Shown here piece after piece: positions 43,049-50,674 of a stretch of 64,000 nucleotides of DNA. The position numbers and the translations under genes were made by a program. Origin of the DNA: Fibrobacter succinogenes (GTDB lineage: Bacteria > Fibrobacterota > Fibrobacteria > Fibrobacterales > Fibrobacteraceae); NCBI GenBank assembly GCA_902776765.1, contig CACYRP010000004.1, positions 1-64,000 on the forward strand, read 5' to 3'. The notes beneath the pieces were generated by a model. The model saw only the letters and a program-made list of their open reading frames with translations, had not been told where the DNA came from and searched no databases. Each line of letters starts with the position of its first letter. The stretch's first letter is position 1.

Positions 43049-44836
43049 CTATCTGTTCATCATTTTGCCGTTGAGGGTTGCAATCCAGGCCTTGTTCCTT
43101 GCGTTGGTCGGAACCGCTAACGTCGTTACTCCGGTCTTGATGCGAGTCTTATAAAGAACGGCTCCGTTCAGGTCAACAAGTGCAAATGTGCCTCCGATGC
43201 TCGTGCTGATTTCGAGATGGTCGCCGTTCACGACAAAGAAATTTGCCGGTGAGAGCCTGCTTAAATGATTGGCGTCAATGCGGGCTTTACTTGTATCGCC
43301 CATTTCCGTTCGCCAGTCGGGTTCATGAATTATAGGCTCGAATACTACAGGTTTTTCCGGTTCCTTAAACCCGAGTAGTTCGTCTATCAATTTCATTCTT
43401 TCTTTTGTTTTGTTGCGGACGTGTTCGAATTCTCCATCCCAAGTTTCTGCGTTGTATCCGCCCATAATCATTCTCGCTTTTTGAGGCCTGTTTGTGTCGC
43501 AGTATTTCATAGGCTCCAGATCTTCGTCATTGGTTCCGCTTGCTTTCCCTAAATTTGGCCATCGCTTGAAATTCCTTTCGGCGGCGCTTGTCAGGTACGT
43601 TTTCATGGAGTCCAGATAGGCATCTATGGTTTTGGTGTGCCAAACGCCACTGCGAAGTTCCGCCCAACGTTTTGACACCTCGATTTGGAAAACGCTATCC
43701 CTCCACATTTCAATTAGCCATCCTGCTAGTGTGTACGAACCTAAACCCGTTGAAACATTGATGTTGTTGTAGTTATTTTCTATTATCCAGCTACTAGTGC
43801 TTCGGAAATCGAAGCCTATGGTGGAATTCGTATCCTTTTTATCATTATTGCCACTATCTGGCTTAAAACTGTTCTTAAAAGCTAGTTCGAAATCCCACGG
43901 TGGGCCTAGTGTTGTTTTGCCTACGGTCTTGTTGCCATGCTCGTCCGTTCTATCCTTGGGCTTGTACATGAAAAAATTATAGACATAGGCATCTGCATGG
44001 TTTGTGAGTTCTTGATGCAATATATAGTCCACTGTCGATGCTACATCCACGTAGTTTTCGTATCCGTTCCCGTTTTTACCGTCCTTGACTAAAGCTTCGA
44101 GATTGTTCAAATAATTTTTTAGGTATTCTTCCTGTTCTTTCGTAATTTTCTCTTTTTTGGGGTAGCGCAAAACGACGTTTACTCCATCAGAAGTTTGAAA
44201 GTCTGCTGGATTGTATGATGGAAGCCCTGCACCGTGCCTGTCTATGATATAGTCGAATTCCCAAATGTAGCCTCCGGTGAGTTCCTCGCCTTCGATGTCG
44301 GTTTTTTTGAGCTTGCTCACGTTGATGCGGTATTTACCTCGCTTGATTCTTTCGGTAAGTTCATAAACGCCGCGATAGACCCCGTTGATGTACAGATCGA
44401 AAAATTTGGTGCGCGGGCTGTAACGGCCTGTTAGCCGGAAGAGCCAGTGGGCAAAGGAGTTCCTTATCATGCTTTTATCGAAATAAGGCCCGTGCAAAAC
44501 CCAGTCGTCAGAAGGCGGGAGGCCGAGCAGGCTCACGTTTATGTCTTTGCCCGTTGAATCGTGGAATTCGATGGTGTAGTTTGGTTTGGGGAAAGCTGCT
44601 GAATTAAATCCACGAACTTTGATGCCTATGTCGTATTGGATGCCTTTAGAACTGTCTGCGACGTTGTTTGTTTTCCCGTCCAAGACTTTTATGGTGGCGG
44701 GTATTTTTTCAAAGGTGTAAAAGTCAAGGCATTTTTGTTTGGAGTCTATGAATAAAATGGGCAAATCGTAGGTCTGTGCGTAACCTGAGCCAATGATGCA
44801 ACCTGCAAGGGCTGTTGCTTTAACGAACATATTCAT
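43049..44836 (-). CDS. Secreted CotH-kinase-family protein with C-terminal sorting-like module (copy 2)
   Basis: 595 aa. The ATG at 44836 has GAGG at 9 nt; the ATG at 44845 is too close to it. The signal peptide is MFVKATALAGCIIGSGYAQ. CotH motifs match copy 1: IGIKVRGFNSAAFPKPNYTIEFH, VLHGPYFDKSMIRNSFAHWLF, FFDLYINGVYRGVYELTERIKRGK, GPPWDFELAFK, and RWAELRSGVWHTKTIDAYLDS. The C-terminal module ends NKAWIATLNGKMMNR, nearly the same as copy 1. Tandem same-strand duplicates, separated by a terminator. The pair was probably made by an old duplication; overall identity looks moderate. A link to cell-surface phosphorylation is inference. Confidence 0.85.
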   Translation of the reverse strand: MNMFVKATALAGCIIGSGYAQTYDLPILFIDSKQKCLDFYTFEKIPATIKVLDGKTNNVADSSKGIQYDIGIKVRGFNSAAFPKPNYTIEFHDSTGKDINVSLLGLPPSDDWVLHGPYFDKSMIRNSFAHWLFRLTGRYSPRTKFFDLYINGVYRGVYELTERIKRGKYRINVSKLKKTDIEGEELTGGYIWEFDYIIDRHGAGLPSYNPADFQTSDGVNVVLRYPKKEKITKEQEEYLKNYLNNLEALVKDGKNGNGYENYVDVASTVDYILHQELTNHADAYVYNFFMYKPKDRTDEHGNKTVGKTTLGPPWDFELAFKNSFKPDSGNNDKKDTNSTIGFDFRSTSSWIIENNYNNINVSTGLGSYTLAGWLIEMWRDSVFQIEVSKRWAELRSGVWHTKTIDAYLDSMKTYLTSAAERNFKRWPNLGKASGTNDEDLEPMKYCDTNRPQKARMIMGGYNAETWDGEFEHVRNKTKERMKLIDELLGFKEPEKPVVFEPIIHEPDWRTEMGDTSKARIDANHLSRLSPANFFVVNGDHLEISTSIGGTFALVDLNGAVLYKTRIKTGVTTLAVPTNARNKAWIATLNGKMMNR

Positions 44837-45031
44837 AATATGCATCCTCTAACATCTTGAATAAATTTATATGGAAGAAGCCAAAAGGATTTGTTAATTT
44901 CTGGTTACGCACTGTAAAATGTTGTAGTTGTTTTTGCACATGAGGCTTTTTTGGCCAAAAAATGGGACTGGACGAAACGGTATGCTGGTCTTGAGCATCC
45001 AATAGATGTATTTTAGGATAAGGAGGTTCCT

Positions 45032-46153
45032 ATGAAAGAAAAAACCTTGAAATCAAGTTTTTCCGTGCGGTCGTTTCGTCTGTTTTTGGGACTGTTGTTT
45101 TTTTTGGGGGGATTTGTCTTTGCGCAAAACCGTTACACGCCTGCGGAATTGGATACGCTTGTTGCAACGATTGCGCTTTATCCCGACCCTCTGTTGGTGC
45201 ATGTTCTTGAAGCCACGACGCATGGCGATGACCTCCCGAGTGCATCCGCTTTTGCAACTGCAAACCGCCATTTGAAGGGTGATGATTTGGCAGCCGCCAT
45301 TGAACGTGCCGAATTGGATTACGACGAATCGGTAATTGCGTTAATCCCGTTTCCGGATGTACTTCGTAAGCTGGCGAAATATGCGACTTGGACAAAGCAA
45401 TTGGGCGAAGCGGTTGAAATGCAAAAAGCCGATGTGATGGATGCTGTTCAGCGTATGCGCAAGGTGGCTTACAAGAATGGCTATTTGAATAGCGATGATA
45501 AGGTAGAAGTTAAAGTTGACGATAATGTCTGGATTCAGCCGGTCCGCGAAGAATATGTGTATGTTCCCGAATATGATCCGCGTGTCGTTTATTATGTTGT
45601 TTCTGATGGCAATATCCGCTTGCGCTATGTGAATGGGGTTTGGACTGGGGCTGGTCTTGTTTATTGGGGCTGGGATCCGTTCTATTATGATTGGGTGCAT
45701 CGCCGCCCGCATTTCCGCCATCCGCACCGTTATCACAGGCCGCTTCCGCGGCATCGTGTAAGACCTCCGCATCATGAACGCTTTAACAACCCGCCACCAC
45801 CGCGCCCACGGCTGGATAATCCGCCGCCACCTCCGCCGCGTTCGCGAATGGACAATCCTCCTCCCGCGAATTACAGGCGTCCGGCAGCGCCGCCGCCTCC
45901 ACGTGCTAATTCTTGGGGTAATCGCCCGTTGGCGCCAGTTCCTGCATCGCAGGGGTTGAACAAATCGGTGGCATCGGAACCTCGCACAACTTCGGCTCCG
46001 TCACCATCGTCGAATTATAGGCGCCCTTTCCCACCTCCGCCTCCTCCGGCTTCAAGCTCGGATGATAATCAAGGTTCTCGCAGGGTGGAACGACATTCTG
46101 GGCCGCATAACCCGCCTCCGCCACCACACCGCGGAGAAGGCCGAAGAAGGTAG
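45032..46153 (+). CDS. DUF3300 exported protein with Pro/His/Arg-rich tail
   Basis: 373 aa, start with AAGGAGG at 5 nt. A signal peptide runs to FVFAQ. The DUF3300 core (about 30-200) shows YTPAELDTLVATIALYPDPLLVHVLEATTHGDDLPSA, YDESVIALIPFPDVLRKLA and EYVYVPEYDPRVVYY. From about residue 220 on it is low complexity: His/Arg/Pro-rich, then repeated Pro stretches. Proteins of this group are secreted and of unknown function. The His-rich tail could bind metal and the Pro tracts could span peptidoglycan (inference). Confidence 0.82.
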   Translation: MKEKTLKSSFSVRSFRLFLGLLFFLGGFVFAQNRYTPAELDTLVATIALYPDPLLVHVLEATTHGDDLPSASAFATANRHLKGDDLAAAIERAELDYDESVIALIPFPDVLRKLAKYATWTKQLGEAVEMQKADVMDAVQRMRKVAYKNGYLNSDDKVEVKVDDNVWIQPVREEYVYVPEYDPRVVYYVVSDGNIRLRYVNGVWTGAGLVYWGWDPFYYDWVHRRPHFRHPHRYHRPLPRHRVRPPHHERFNNPPPPRPRLDNPPPPPPRSRMDNPPPANYRRPAAPPPPRANSWGNRPLAPVPASQGLNKSVASEPRTTSAPSPSSNYRRPFPPPPPPASSSDDNQGSRRVERHSGPHNPPPPPHRGEGRRR

Positions 46154-46200
46154 TTTTGCAACTTCGTTATGCTGAGGCTCTATACCGAAGCGGCCTCAAG

Positions 46201-46239
46201 CAACGAACCAATGACCGGACTAACGGCTAGTAACTACCT
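46201..46239. repeat. Degenerate heptameric repeat overlapping the nth 3' end
   Basis: Units such as CCAATGA, CTAACGG and CTAGTAA, with one shorter step. It covers the last seven codons of nth (minus strand), including the stop. The same unit types occur in the arrays at 17871 and 18711. Confidence 0.7.
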
Positions 46240-46843
46240 TGCAAATCGGGCATTCTTCGTCTTTGTGCCCGCGAGCCTTGCAGTAGGTGCGACCGAAATA
46301 AATAATTTGCAAATGACGCTTTTCCCATTCTTCCTTGGGAAAAGCTTTTTTTAAATCCGCTTCAGTTTTTTCGACACTAGAACCGTCGCTTAAGCCCCAG
46401 CGTTCCGCAAGGCGGTGGATGTGCGTATCGACAGGGAAGGCGGGTTGCTTAAAAATATGGCTCATGATGACGCTAGCCGTTTTATGGCCTACGCCAGGCA
46501 AGCTTTCAAGTTCTTCGAATGTTTGTGGAACTTCGCCCTTGAATTTTTCGACGAGCGCTTGCGAAAGCTTAAAGATGTTTACGCTTTTGGTGTTAAAGAA
46601 TCCGCAGGGCTTGATGATTTCGGCAATGCGCTCCACGCCGAGCTTAATCATTTTTTGGGGCGTATCAGCATGCTTGAAAAGGACTTCGGTAACTTGGTTC
46701 ACGCGGATGTCTGTGCATTGGGCGCTCAGAACTACAGCCACAAGCATTGTGAATGCGTTGGTGTAGTTTAACGGGATTGGCGGATTCGGAAACAATTCGT
46801 CCAGCTTATCACCGATGAATTTAATCTTGTCCGCCTTCCGCAT
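46220..46843 (-). CDS. nth: Endonuclease III (DNA glycosylase/AP lyase) with an altered C-terminus
   Basis: 207 aa. The helix-hairpin-helix and catalytic residues are LPGVGHKTASVIMSHIF (with the Lys) and FPVDTHIHRLAERWGL (with the catalytic Asp). It removes oxidised pyrimidines and nicks AP sites. The C-terminal [4Fe-4S] loop should have four Cys in C-x6-C-x2-C-x5-C order. Here I see C-x9-C-x2-C, and at the place of the last Cys stands Arg, followed by the stop. The last residues VVTSR come from the heptameric repeat. Shine-Dalgarno AAGGA before the ATG. Cluster integrity is thus doubtful, though catalysis could remain. It ends 13 bp upstream of... the cysE gene is 13 bp beyond its start on the same strand. 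Confidence 0.87.
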   Translation of the reverse strand: MRKADKIKFIGDKLDELFPNPPIPLNYTNAFTMLVAVVLSAQCTDIRVNQVTEVLFKHADTPQKMIKLGVERIAEIIKPCGFFNTKSVNIFKLSQALVEKFKGEVPQTFEELESLPGVGHKTASVIMSHIFKQPAFPVDTHIHRLAERWGLSDGSSVEKTEADLKKAFPKEEWEKRHLQIIYFGRTYCKARGHKDEECPICKVVTSR

Positions 46844-46856
46844 AGATCCTTAATAC

Positions 46857-47645
46857 CTAACACCTGTCCTGCGTGAAGTCCTGTTGCATGTTGAAGCTCG
46901 GCATGTCATCGTGCGGGTGCCCCACTTGAACCGCCGGGACGCCAGCATAAGTCGTATGTGCCGGAACGTCGCAAAGTACCACGGCACCTGCGCCAATCTT
47001 TGCTCCATCGCCGATGTGGATGTTGCCGAGCAATTGGGCATGTGCGCCGAGCATCACGCCGTTTCCGATTTTCGGGTGACGGTCGCCGATTTCGTTACCG
47101 GTACCGCCCAAGGTCACGCCGTGCAAAAAGCTCACGTTGTTCCCAACGGTTGCGGTTTCGCCGATGACGATGTTTGTTGCGTGGTCAACCAAAAGTCCGT
47201 GGCCGATTTTAGCTGCCGGGTGGATGTCCATGCCGAATTTGCGGCTGATGATGTTCTGGAGCATCTTGGCTGGGAAATGCCTGTTTTCTTCCCACAACAC
47301 GTGGGCAACGCGGTAGGCTTGCAATCCTTGGAATCCCTTGAAAAGCAACAGCGGTTCCAGATGGCTTGTGCAGGCGGGGTCGCGCAAGACTGTTGCGTGC
47401 AAATCTTTTGTTGCTGAAACAAGCAGTTTCGGGTATTTTTCATACATGGAACAGAAAATTTTTTCCAGTTCTGCGCGATCGATGACTTCTCCTGCGAGTT
47501 GACAGGCGAGGGTTACGCAAAGCATATCCGCAAAATTCTTGCGGTTGAGGACTTGCTCTTCGAGCATCAACTTCGAAAGCGGCTCGGTTTTGACGAGCTC
47601 TGCGGCTTCCTTGCGGAGTAACTGTTCCATTTCTTCTGGTGTCAT
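46857..47645 (-). CDS. cysE: Serine O-acetyltransferase CysE
   Basis: 262 aa. Helical N-terminal half, then a left-handed beta-helix with hexapeptide repeats: IHPAAKIGHGLLVDHATNIVIGET, VGNNVSFLHGVTLGGTG, DRHPKIGNGVMLGAHAQLLG and IGDGAKIGAGAVVL. This gives acetylserine for cysteine synthesis. The catalytic His-Asp of CysE are present in VDHATN and DRHPKIG. No cysK nearby. The start lies 8 nt after a TATATTTG box without a Shine-Dalgarno. The gene reads towards nth, 13 bp away. Confidence 0.94.
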   Translation of the reverse strand: MTPEEMEQLLRKEAAELVKTEPLSKLMLEEQVLNRKNFADMLCVTLACQLAGEVIDRAELEKIFCSMYEKYPKLLVSATKDLHATVLRDPACTSHLEPLLLFKGFQGLQAYRVAHVLWEENRHFPAKMLQNIISRKFGMDIHPAAKIGHGLLVDHATNIVIGETATVGNNVSFLHGVTLGGTGNEIGDRHPKIGNGVMLGAHAQLLGNIHIGDGAKIGAGAVVLCDVPAHTTYAGVPAVQVGHPHDDMPSFNMQQDFTQDRC

Positions 47646-47653
47646 GATGGCGC

Positions 47654-47661
47654 CAAATATA
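47654..47661 (-). promoter_or_regulatory. TAnnTTTG -7 box upstream of cysE
   Basis: TATATTTG on the minus strand, followed by GCGCC and ATC, then the ATG. The GCGCC spacer is identical to that of the HAD gene and begins like that of miaB. Confidence 0.42.
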
Positions 47662-47700
47662 AAAAATATATAGTCGCGACGCAGTACCGTGCGCGATTCA

Positions 47701-48885
47701 TTACAGTTCTAGCAATGCTTTAGCGGGAATCCAGAACCAGTCGGGTCTAAATTCCAGTTCATAACATGCTTCGTAAATGGCTTTGGCCAAAATGTAGGGC
47801 TTGGATTCTTTTTCAATCGCATCGGTTGAAATCCCAGAAACTTTGGAGTAGCCGGTAATAAAGGCTTGTTGTGCTTCGTTGGGATTGGTTTTTGCAACGG
47901 CGCCTGCGTAGGCAAAACTCCGCAACATCCCTGCGATATCGACAGCGGGGGAGCGGATTGTCCGTCTGTAGTCGAGACTGCGCGTGGGTTCGCCTTCAAA
48001 GTCAATTATCTCAAAATGCTTGGTGCCGTTTGCGCTTTGTGTAATGAGCACTTGGCCCAAGTGGTAATCCCCATGGATGCGTTGCTTTTTGATTGTTTTG
48101 TCGCTGAATGTTTCGCGGAGCAAGTCGCTGTATCGGATGCGCAAATCCGGGAGACGTTTGCTGAGTGCAGGAGCGTATTCGGTGTCTGTTGATTTTTTTA
48201 GCAATTGTTCCAGCTTGTCAAAAGGCGGCTCGACGTTACTGTACTTGGGACCGCTTAGTGGTTTTAAGCTTTCGTGCATTTGTGCGGTGGACATGCCGAG
48301 TTGGAAAGCGTCTGTGCTATCCATGTTGTTGCAGAATTCAGTCCAAGCGTCCTTGGCGCCTGCAAAATGTTCTTCGAGGATACCCCATGTGTAAACTTCT
48401 CCACCTTTAGCTTTGTAATTGCAGACGGCATAAAGTCTCGGAATGCGGCGGCTGTCCGCTTTGTTCATGGCTTCGAGGATTTCTGCTTCGGGGTGTAATC
48501 CTGGTTCGAGTCTGCGGTAAAGCTTAAAGAAAAATTTACCGGGAGCGCAAAATGCAGAATTGCTTTGTTCTTTAGAAACGGGCTTGATGCTTGTGAGGGG
48601 CGCCTTGGGGAGCTGTGCTGTAATCCGGAACGAGAAAAATCCCGAGTCGCCGGCGAAGACCGATTGTTGGGAACCGTCGAGGAATGCTTCTTCGAGAATT
48701 TTTCCGACCGCGTTTTCGTCATCGATAAACGTGTAAATATCGCTTTCGCCATCATCGAACGAAACCTTGATGAGCTTGATCCGCGTGCCGCCGGCTTCTG
48801 TGGAGTCGAGCGTGTCTATGCGTAAGATGGTTCTGTTTTTCCCCATGAACCAACGTTGTTTGCTAAAATACTTGATAAAGTTCAT
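47701..48885 (-). CDS. Maltokinase-like protein (Mak/Pep2 family)
   Basis: 394 aa from MNFIKYFSKQRWFMGK, the usual maltokinase opening with the W-F/M-GK cap. The APH-like kinase fold has the catalytic loop QRIHGDYHLGQVLI, the metal site FEIIDFEGEP and the family-typical RSPAVDIAGMLRSFAYA. Maltokinase makes maltose-1-phosphate, which GlgE adds to alpha-glucan. No glgE or treS is in the window; a stand-alone kinase is unusual but possible, and the substrate could also be another sugar. Start chosen since earlier codons lack a Shine-Dalgarno and family similarity begins here. Confidence 0.83.
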   Translation of the reverse strand: MNFIKYFSKQRWFMGKNRTILRIDTLDSTEAGGTRIKLIKVSFDDGESDIYTFIDDENAVGKILEEAFLDGSQQSVFAGDSGFFSFRITAQLPKAPLTSIKPVSKEQSNSAFCAPGKFFFKLYRRLEPGLHPEAEILEAMNKADSRRIPRLYAVCNYKAKGGEVYTWGILEEHFAGAKDAWTEFCNNMDSTDAFQLGMSTAQMHESLKPLSGPKYSNVEPPFDKLEQLLKKSTDTEYAPALSKRLPDLRIRYSDLLRETFSDKTIKKQRIHGDYHLGQVLITQSANGTKHFEIIDFEGEPTRSLDYRRTIRSPAVDIAGMLRSFAYAGAVAKTNPNEAQQAFITGYSKVSGISTDAIEKESKPYILAKAIYEACYELEFRPDWFWIPAKALLEL

Positions 48886-49008
48886 AATGCGACAACCCCA
48901 AATGTTGTACAACATGAATATATATTTTTTGGGGTATGTTTATTTTGGTTAGAAAAATAGTTTTTAAATAATAACACATATTGAACAAAAAAAAGTATAA
49001 TTAACATT

Positions 49009-49111
49009 AGGAGATGGTAGGGTGGATTCTCCTTGGAAAAATAAAGAAAGTGTCTTCGATTATGGTCGATGTTTGGTCGATTTGGATTAGGAGAGGACAC
49101 TTTCTTTTTTT
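49009..49111 (+). ncRNA. Candidate structured small RNA or long terminator hairpin
   Basis: The plus strand has two hairpins in sequence: AGGAGA/TCTCCT at 49009-49033 and a long stem, AAAGAAAGTGTC with GACACTTTCTTT (49043-49054 with 49096-49107), followed by a T-run. The loop carries two GGTCGAT copies. TATAAT stands about 10 nt upstream of the first hairpin. The long stem also works as a terminator for the minus-strand 120-aa gene. The RNA call is tentative; the terminator function is firmer. Confidence 0.4.
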
Positions 49112-49123
49112 GTATTCGGAACT

Positions 49124-49486
49124 TTATTTTCCTGAATTTGTGAGAGGTGCAAAATACCCCTGAGAACGCAGTGTGGCTAGAACCTTGAGCTGTTGCGAGA
49201 CGGGTTCGCTGGGAAGCCCTTCAATTACAAATGTCGGAATTTGCTTGATAGGCTTGAAAGCTTCTGGAACATCGCTATAATCGCAGAGTTGCCAGGCTGC
49301 GAGTAGTTTTTCGATGAATTCCGTCCACGGAAAATTATCGGACGGATGCATGGTAAATCTGGCCGGCTTGAGGTTGTCCCTCGCGTCGAGCAAAAGACTC
49401 CCGTCCTTGTAACAGGCAATAACGGCGGCCTTGCGTGAGGCCCCATCGGTCGCCTTTTGGGCGGGAATGTTTAAAATGAGCTGCAA
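49124..49486 (-). CDS. Conserved-looking hypothetical protein, 120 aa
   Basis: A TTG start only 2 bp after the stop of the 45-aa ORF on the same strand. No good Shine-Dalgarno, so coupling to the upstream ORF is likely. The sequence is compact and looks globular (AVIACYKDGSLLLDARDNL, WTEFIEKLLAAWQLCDY, IEGLPSEPVSQQLKVLATLRSQGYFAPL). No signal peptide or membrane segment. I do not recognise a family. It ends just before the hairpin at 49043-49107, which would terminate it. Confidence 0.5.
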   Translation of the reverse strand: MQLILNIPAQKATDGASRKAAVIACYKDGSLLLDARDNLKPARFTMHPSDNFPWTEFIEKLLAAWQLCDYSDVPEAFKPIKQIPTFVIEGLPSEPVSQQLKVLATLRSQGYFAPLTNSGK

Positions 49487-49488
49487 AT

Positions 49489-49626
49489 TTAAGCTGTAGC
49501 GAGAAGTTCGCGCTGGAGTATGCTGTATTCGTGTTCGGAAATGGAGGTGATTTTTAGAATCAGCTCGCGTTTCAGGCCCGCTTTGATGAGCTCTTTTGCA
49601 TAATCGATGTTACTTGACGTTGCCAT
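49489..49626 (-). CDS. Small helical protein, 45 aa
   Basis: ATG with GAGG at 7 nt. The product is predicted mostly helical and amphipathic (YAKELIKAGLKRELILKITSISEHEYSILQREL). Short basic helical proteins of this type often partner with the next gene product. Immediately upstream of the 120-aa ORF and likely translated together. Function unknown. Confidence 0.5.
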   Translation of the reverse strand: MATSSNIDYAKELIKAGLKRELILKITSISEHEYSILQRELLATA

Positions 49627-49809
49627 TTTAAAACCTCATTGATTTTAAATATGTAAGTAAAAAATAATCTTTTTGGGCGCGGGTGGATAAGCGTAAAAGA
49701 AAATTTTTCGACAAATATATAAAAAGAAAGCGCTAACTCTTTATTGCTCAATAGGTTAGCGTTGACTGGTTGTCCAAGGATTTTTTTGCTTGAACGCCGC
49801 CAGAAATTG

Positions 49810-50607
49810 TTAAATCAAATCTGGAGGGACGATTCCATCGAGTACGGGAAATGATTTGCGGTAATTTCGTTCGGCTAGCAGGTCCAGTTCGGCGGAAATG
49901 ATCATTTCTTCGTTGGACGTTCCTTCGGCGAGAACGTCTCCGTTGGGCGAGATGATGAGGGATTTGCCTGCGAGAGGGGCTTGAGTATCGGAACGGGTGC
50001 TCACGGCGTTTACGGCCGCAATATAGACTTGGTTTTCGATGGCGCGGGCCTTGAGGAGCGTTTCCCAGTGGCTGCGTCTTTTGGTGGGCCAGGCTGCTTG
50101 GATCGTGATGAGGTTTGCTCCTTGCTTGGTCGCTTCACGGAAAATTTCGGGGAACCGCAAGTCGTAGCAGATAAACGAAGCAATTTTCCAGTTTTGTAGA
50201 GTGAACAAATTAATTCTGTTGCCAGGCGTGAATGTGTCCCGTTCCGGGAAAAACAAGTTTATCTTGTCGTAGCCACAGCGTTCCTTTTGGGTGTGCGGCG
50301 CGTAAATGCTGACGTGGTTGTAGAATCCGTTGGGCGCGCGCGTGATGCCTGCGCCCATGATGGTGCAACTTGTGGCGTCGGCGATTTCGGAGAGCGTTCG
50401 TGCTGTTTCGCCTGTTTCATTCGTGTTGAAATCTTCGGCTGCGGAATCAAGGTTTGTGGGGATGTAGCCCGTAGCAAACATTTCGGGCAAAAGAATGATA
50501 CTCCCTTCGGTGGGGCGGGCATCGAGAATCAAGGACTTTGCTCGGGCGATATTTTCGGATTTGGAGCCCTTGGCGCTATCCATTTGGACTAAATAAACTT
50601 TAAGCAT
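49810..50607 (-). CDS. Nitrilase-superfamily amidohydrolase (omega-amidase-like)
   Basis: 265 aa. The Glu-Lys-Cys triad of carbon-nitrogen hydrolases is present: IILLPEMFATGY, CGYDKINLFFPE and SFICYDLRFPEIFR. The LRFPEIFR after the nucleophile and the WPTKRRSHWETLLKARAIENQVY motif fit the YafV/Nit2 omega-amidase group, which hydrolyses alpha-keto acid amides such as 2-oxoglutaramate. Cytoplasmic. Substrate is a family-based inference. Divergent from the TonB-receptor-like gene. Confidence 0.87.
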   Translation of the reverse strand: MLKVYLVQMDSAKGSKSENIARAKSLILDARPTEGSIILLPEMFATGYIPTNLDSAAEDFNTNETGETARTLSEIADATSCTIMGAGITRAPNGFYNHVSIYAPHTQKERCGYDKINLFFPERDTFTPGNRINLFTLQNWKIASFICYDLRFPEIFREATKQGANLITIQAAWPTKRRSHWETLLKARAIENQVYIAAVNAVSTRSDTQAPLAGKSLIISPNGDVLAEGTSNEEMIISAELDLLAERNYRKSFPVLDGIVPPDLI

Positions 50608-50674
50608 GCGTATAATATAACCGATGTTTGTGGAATGGCGAAATTTTTTTGCGCAAATTATCTATTTTGAAGGC

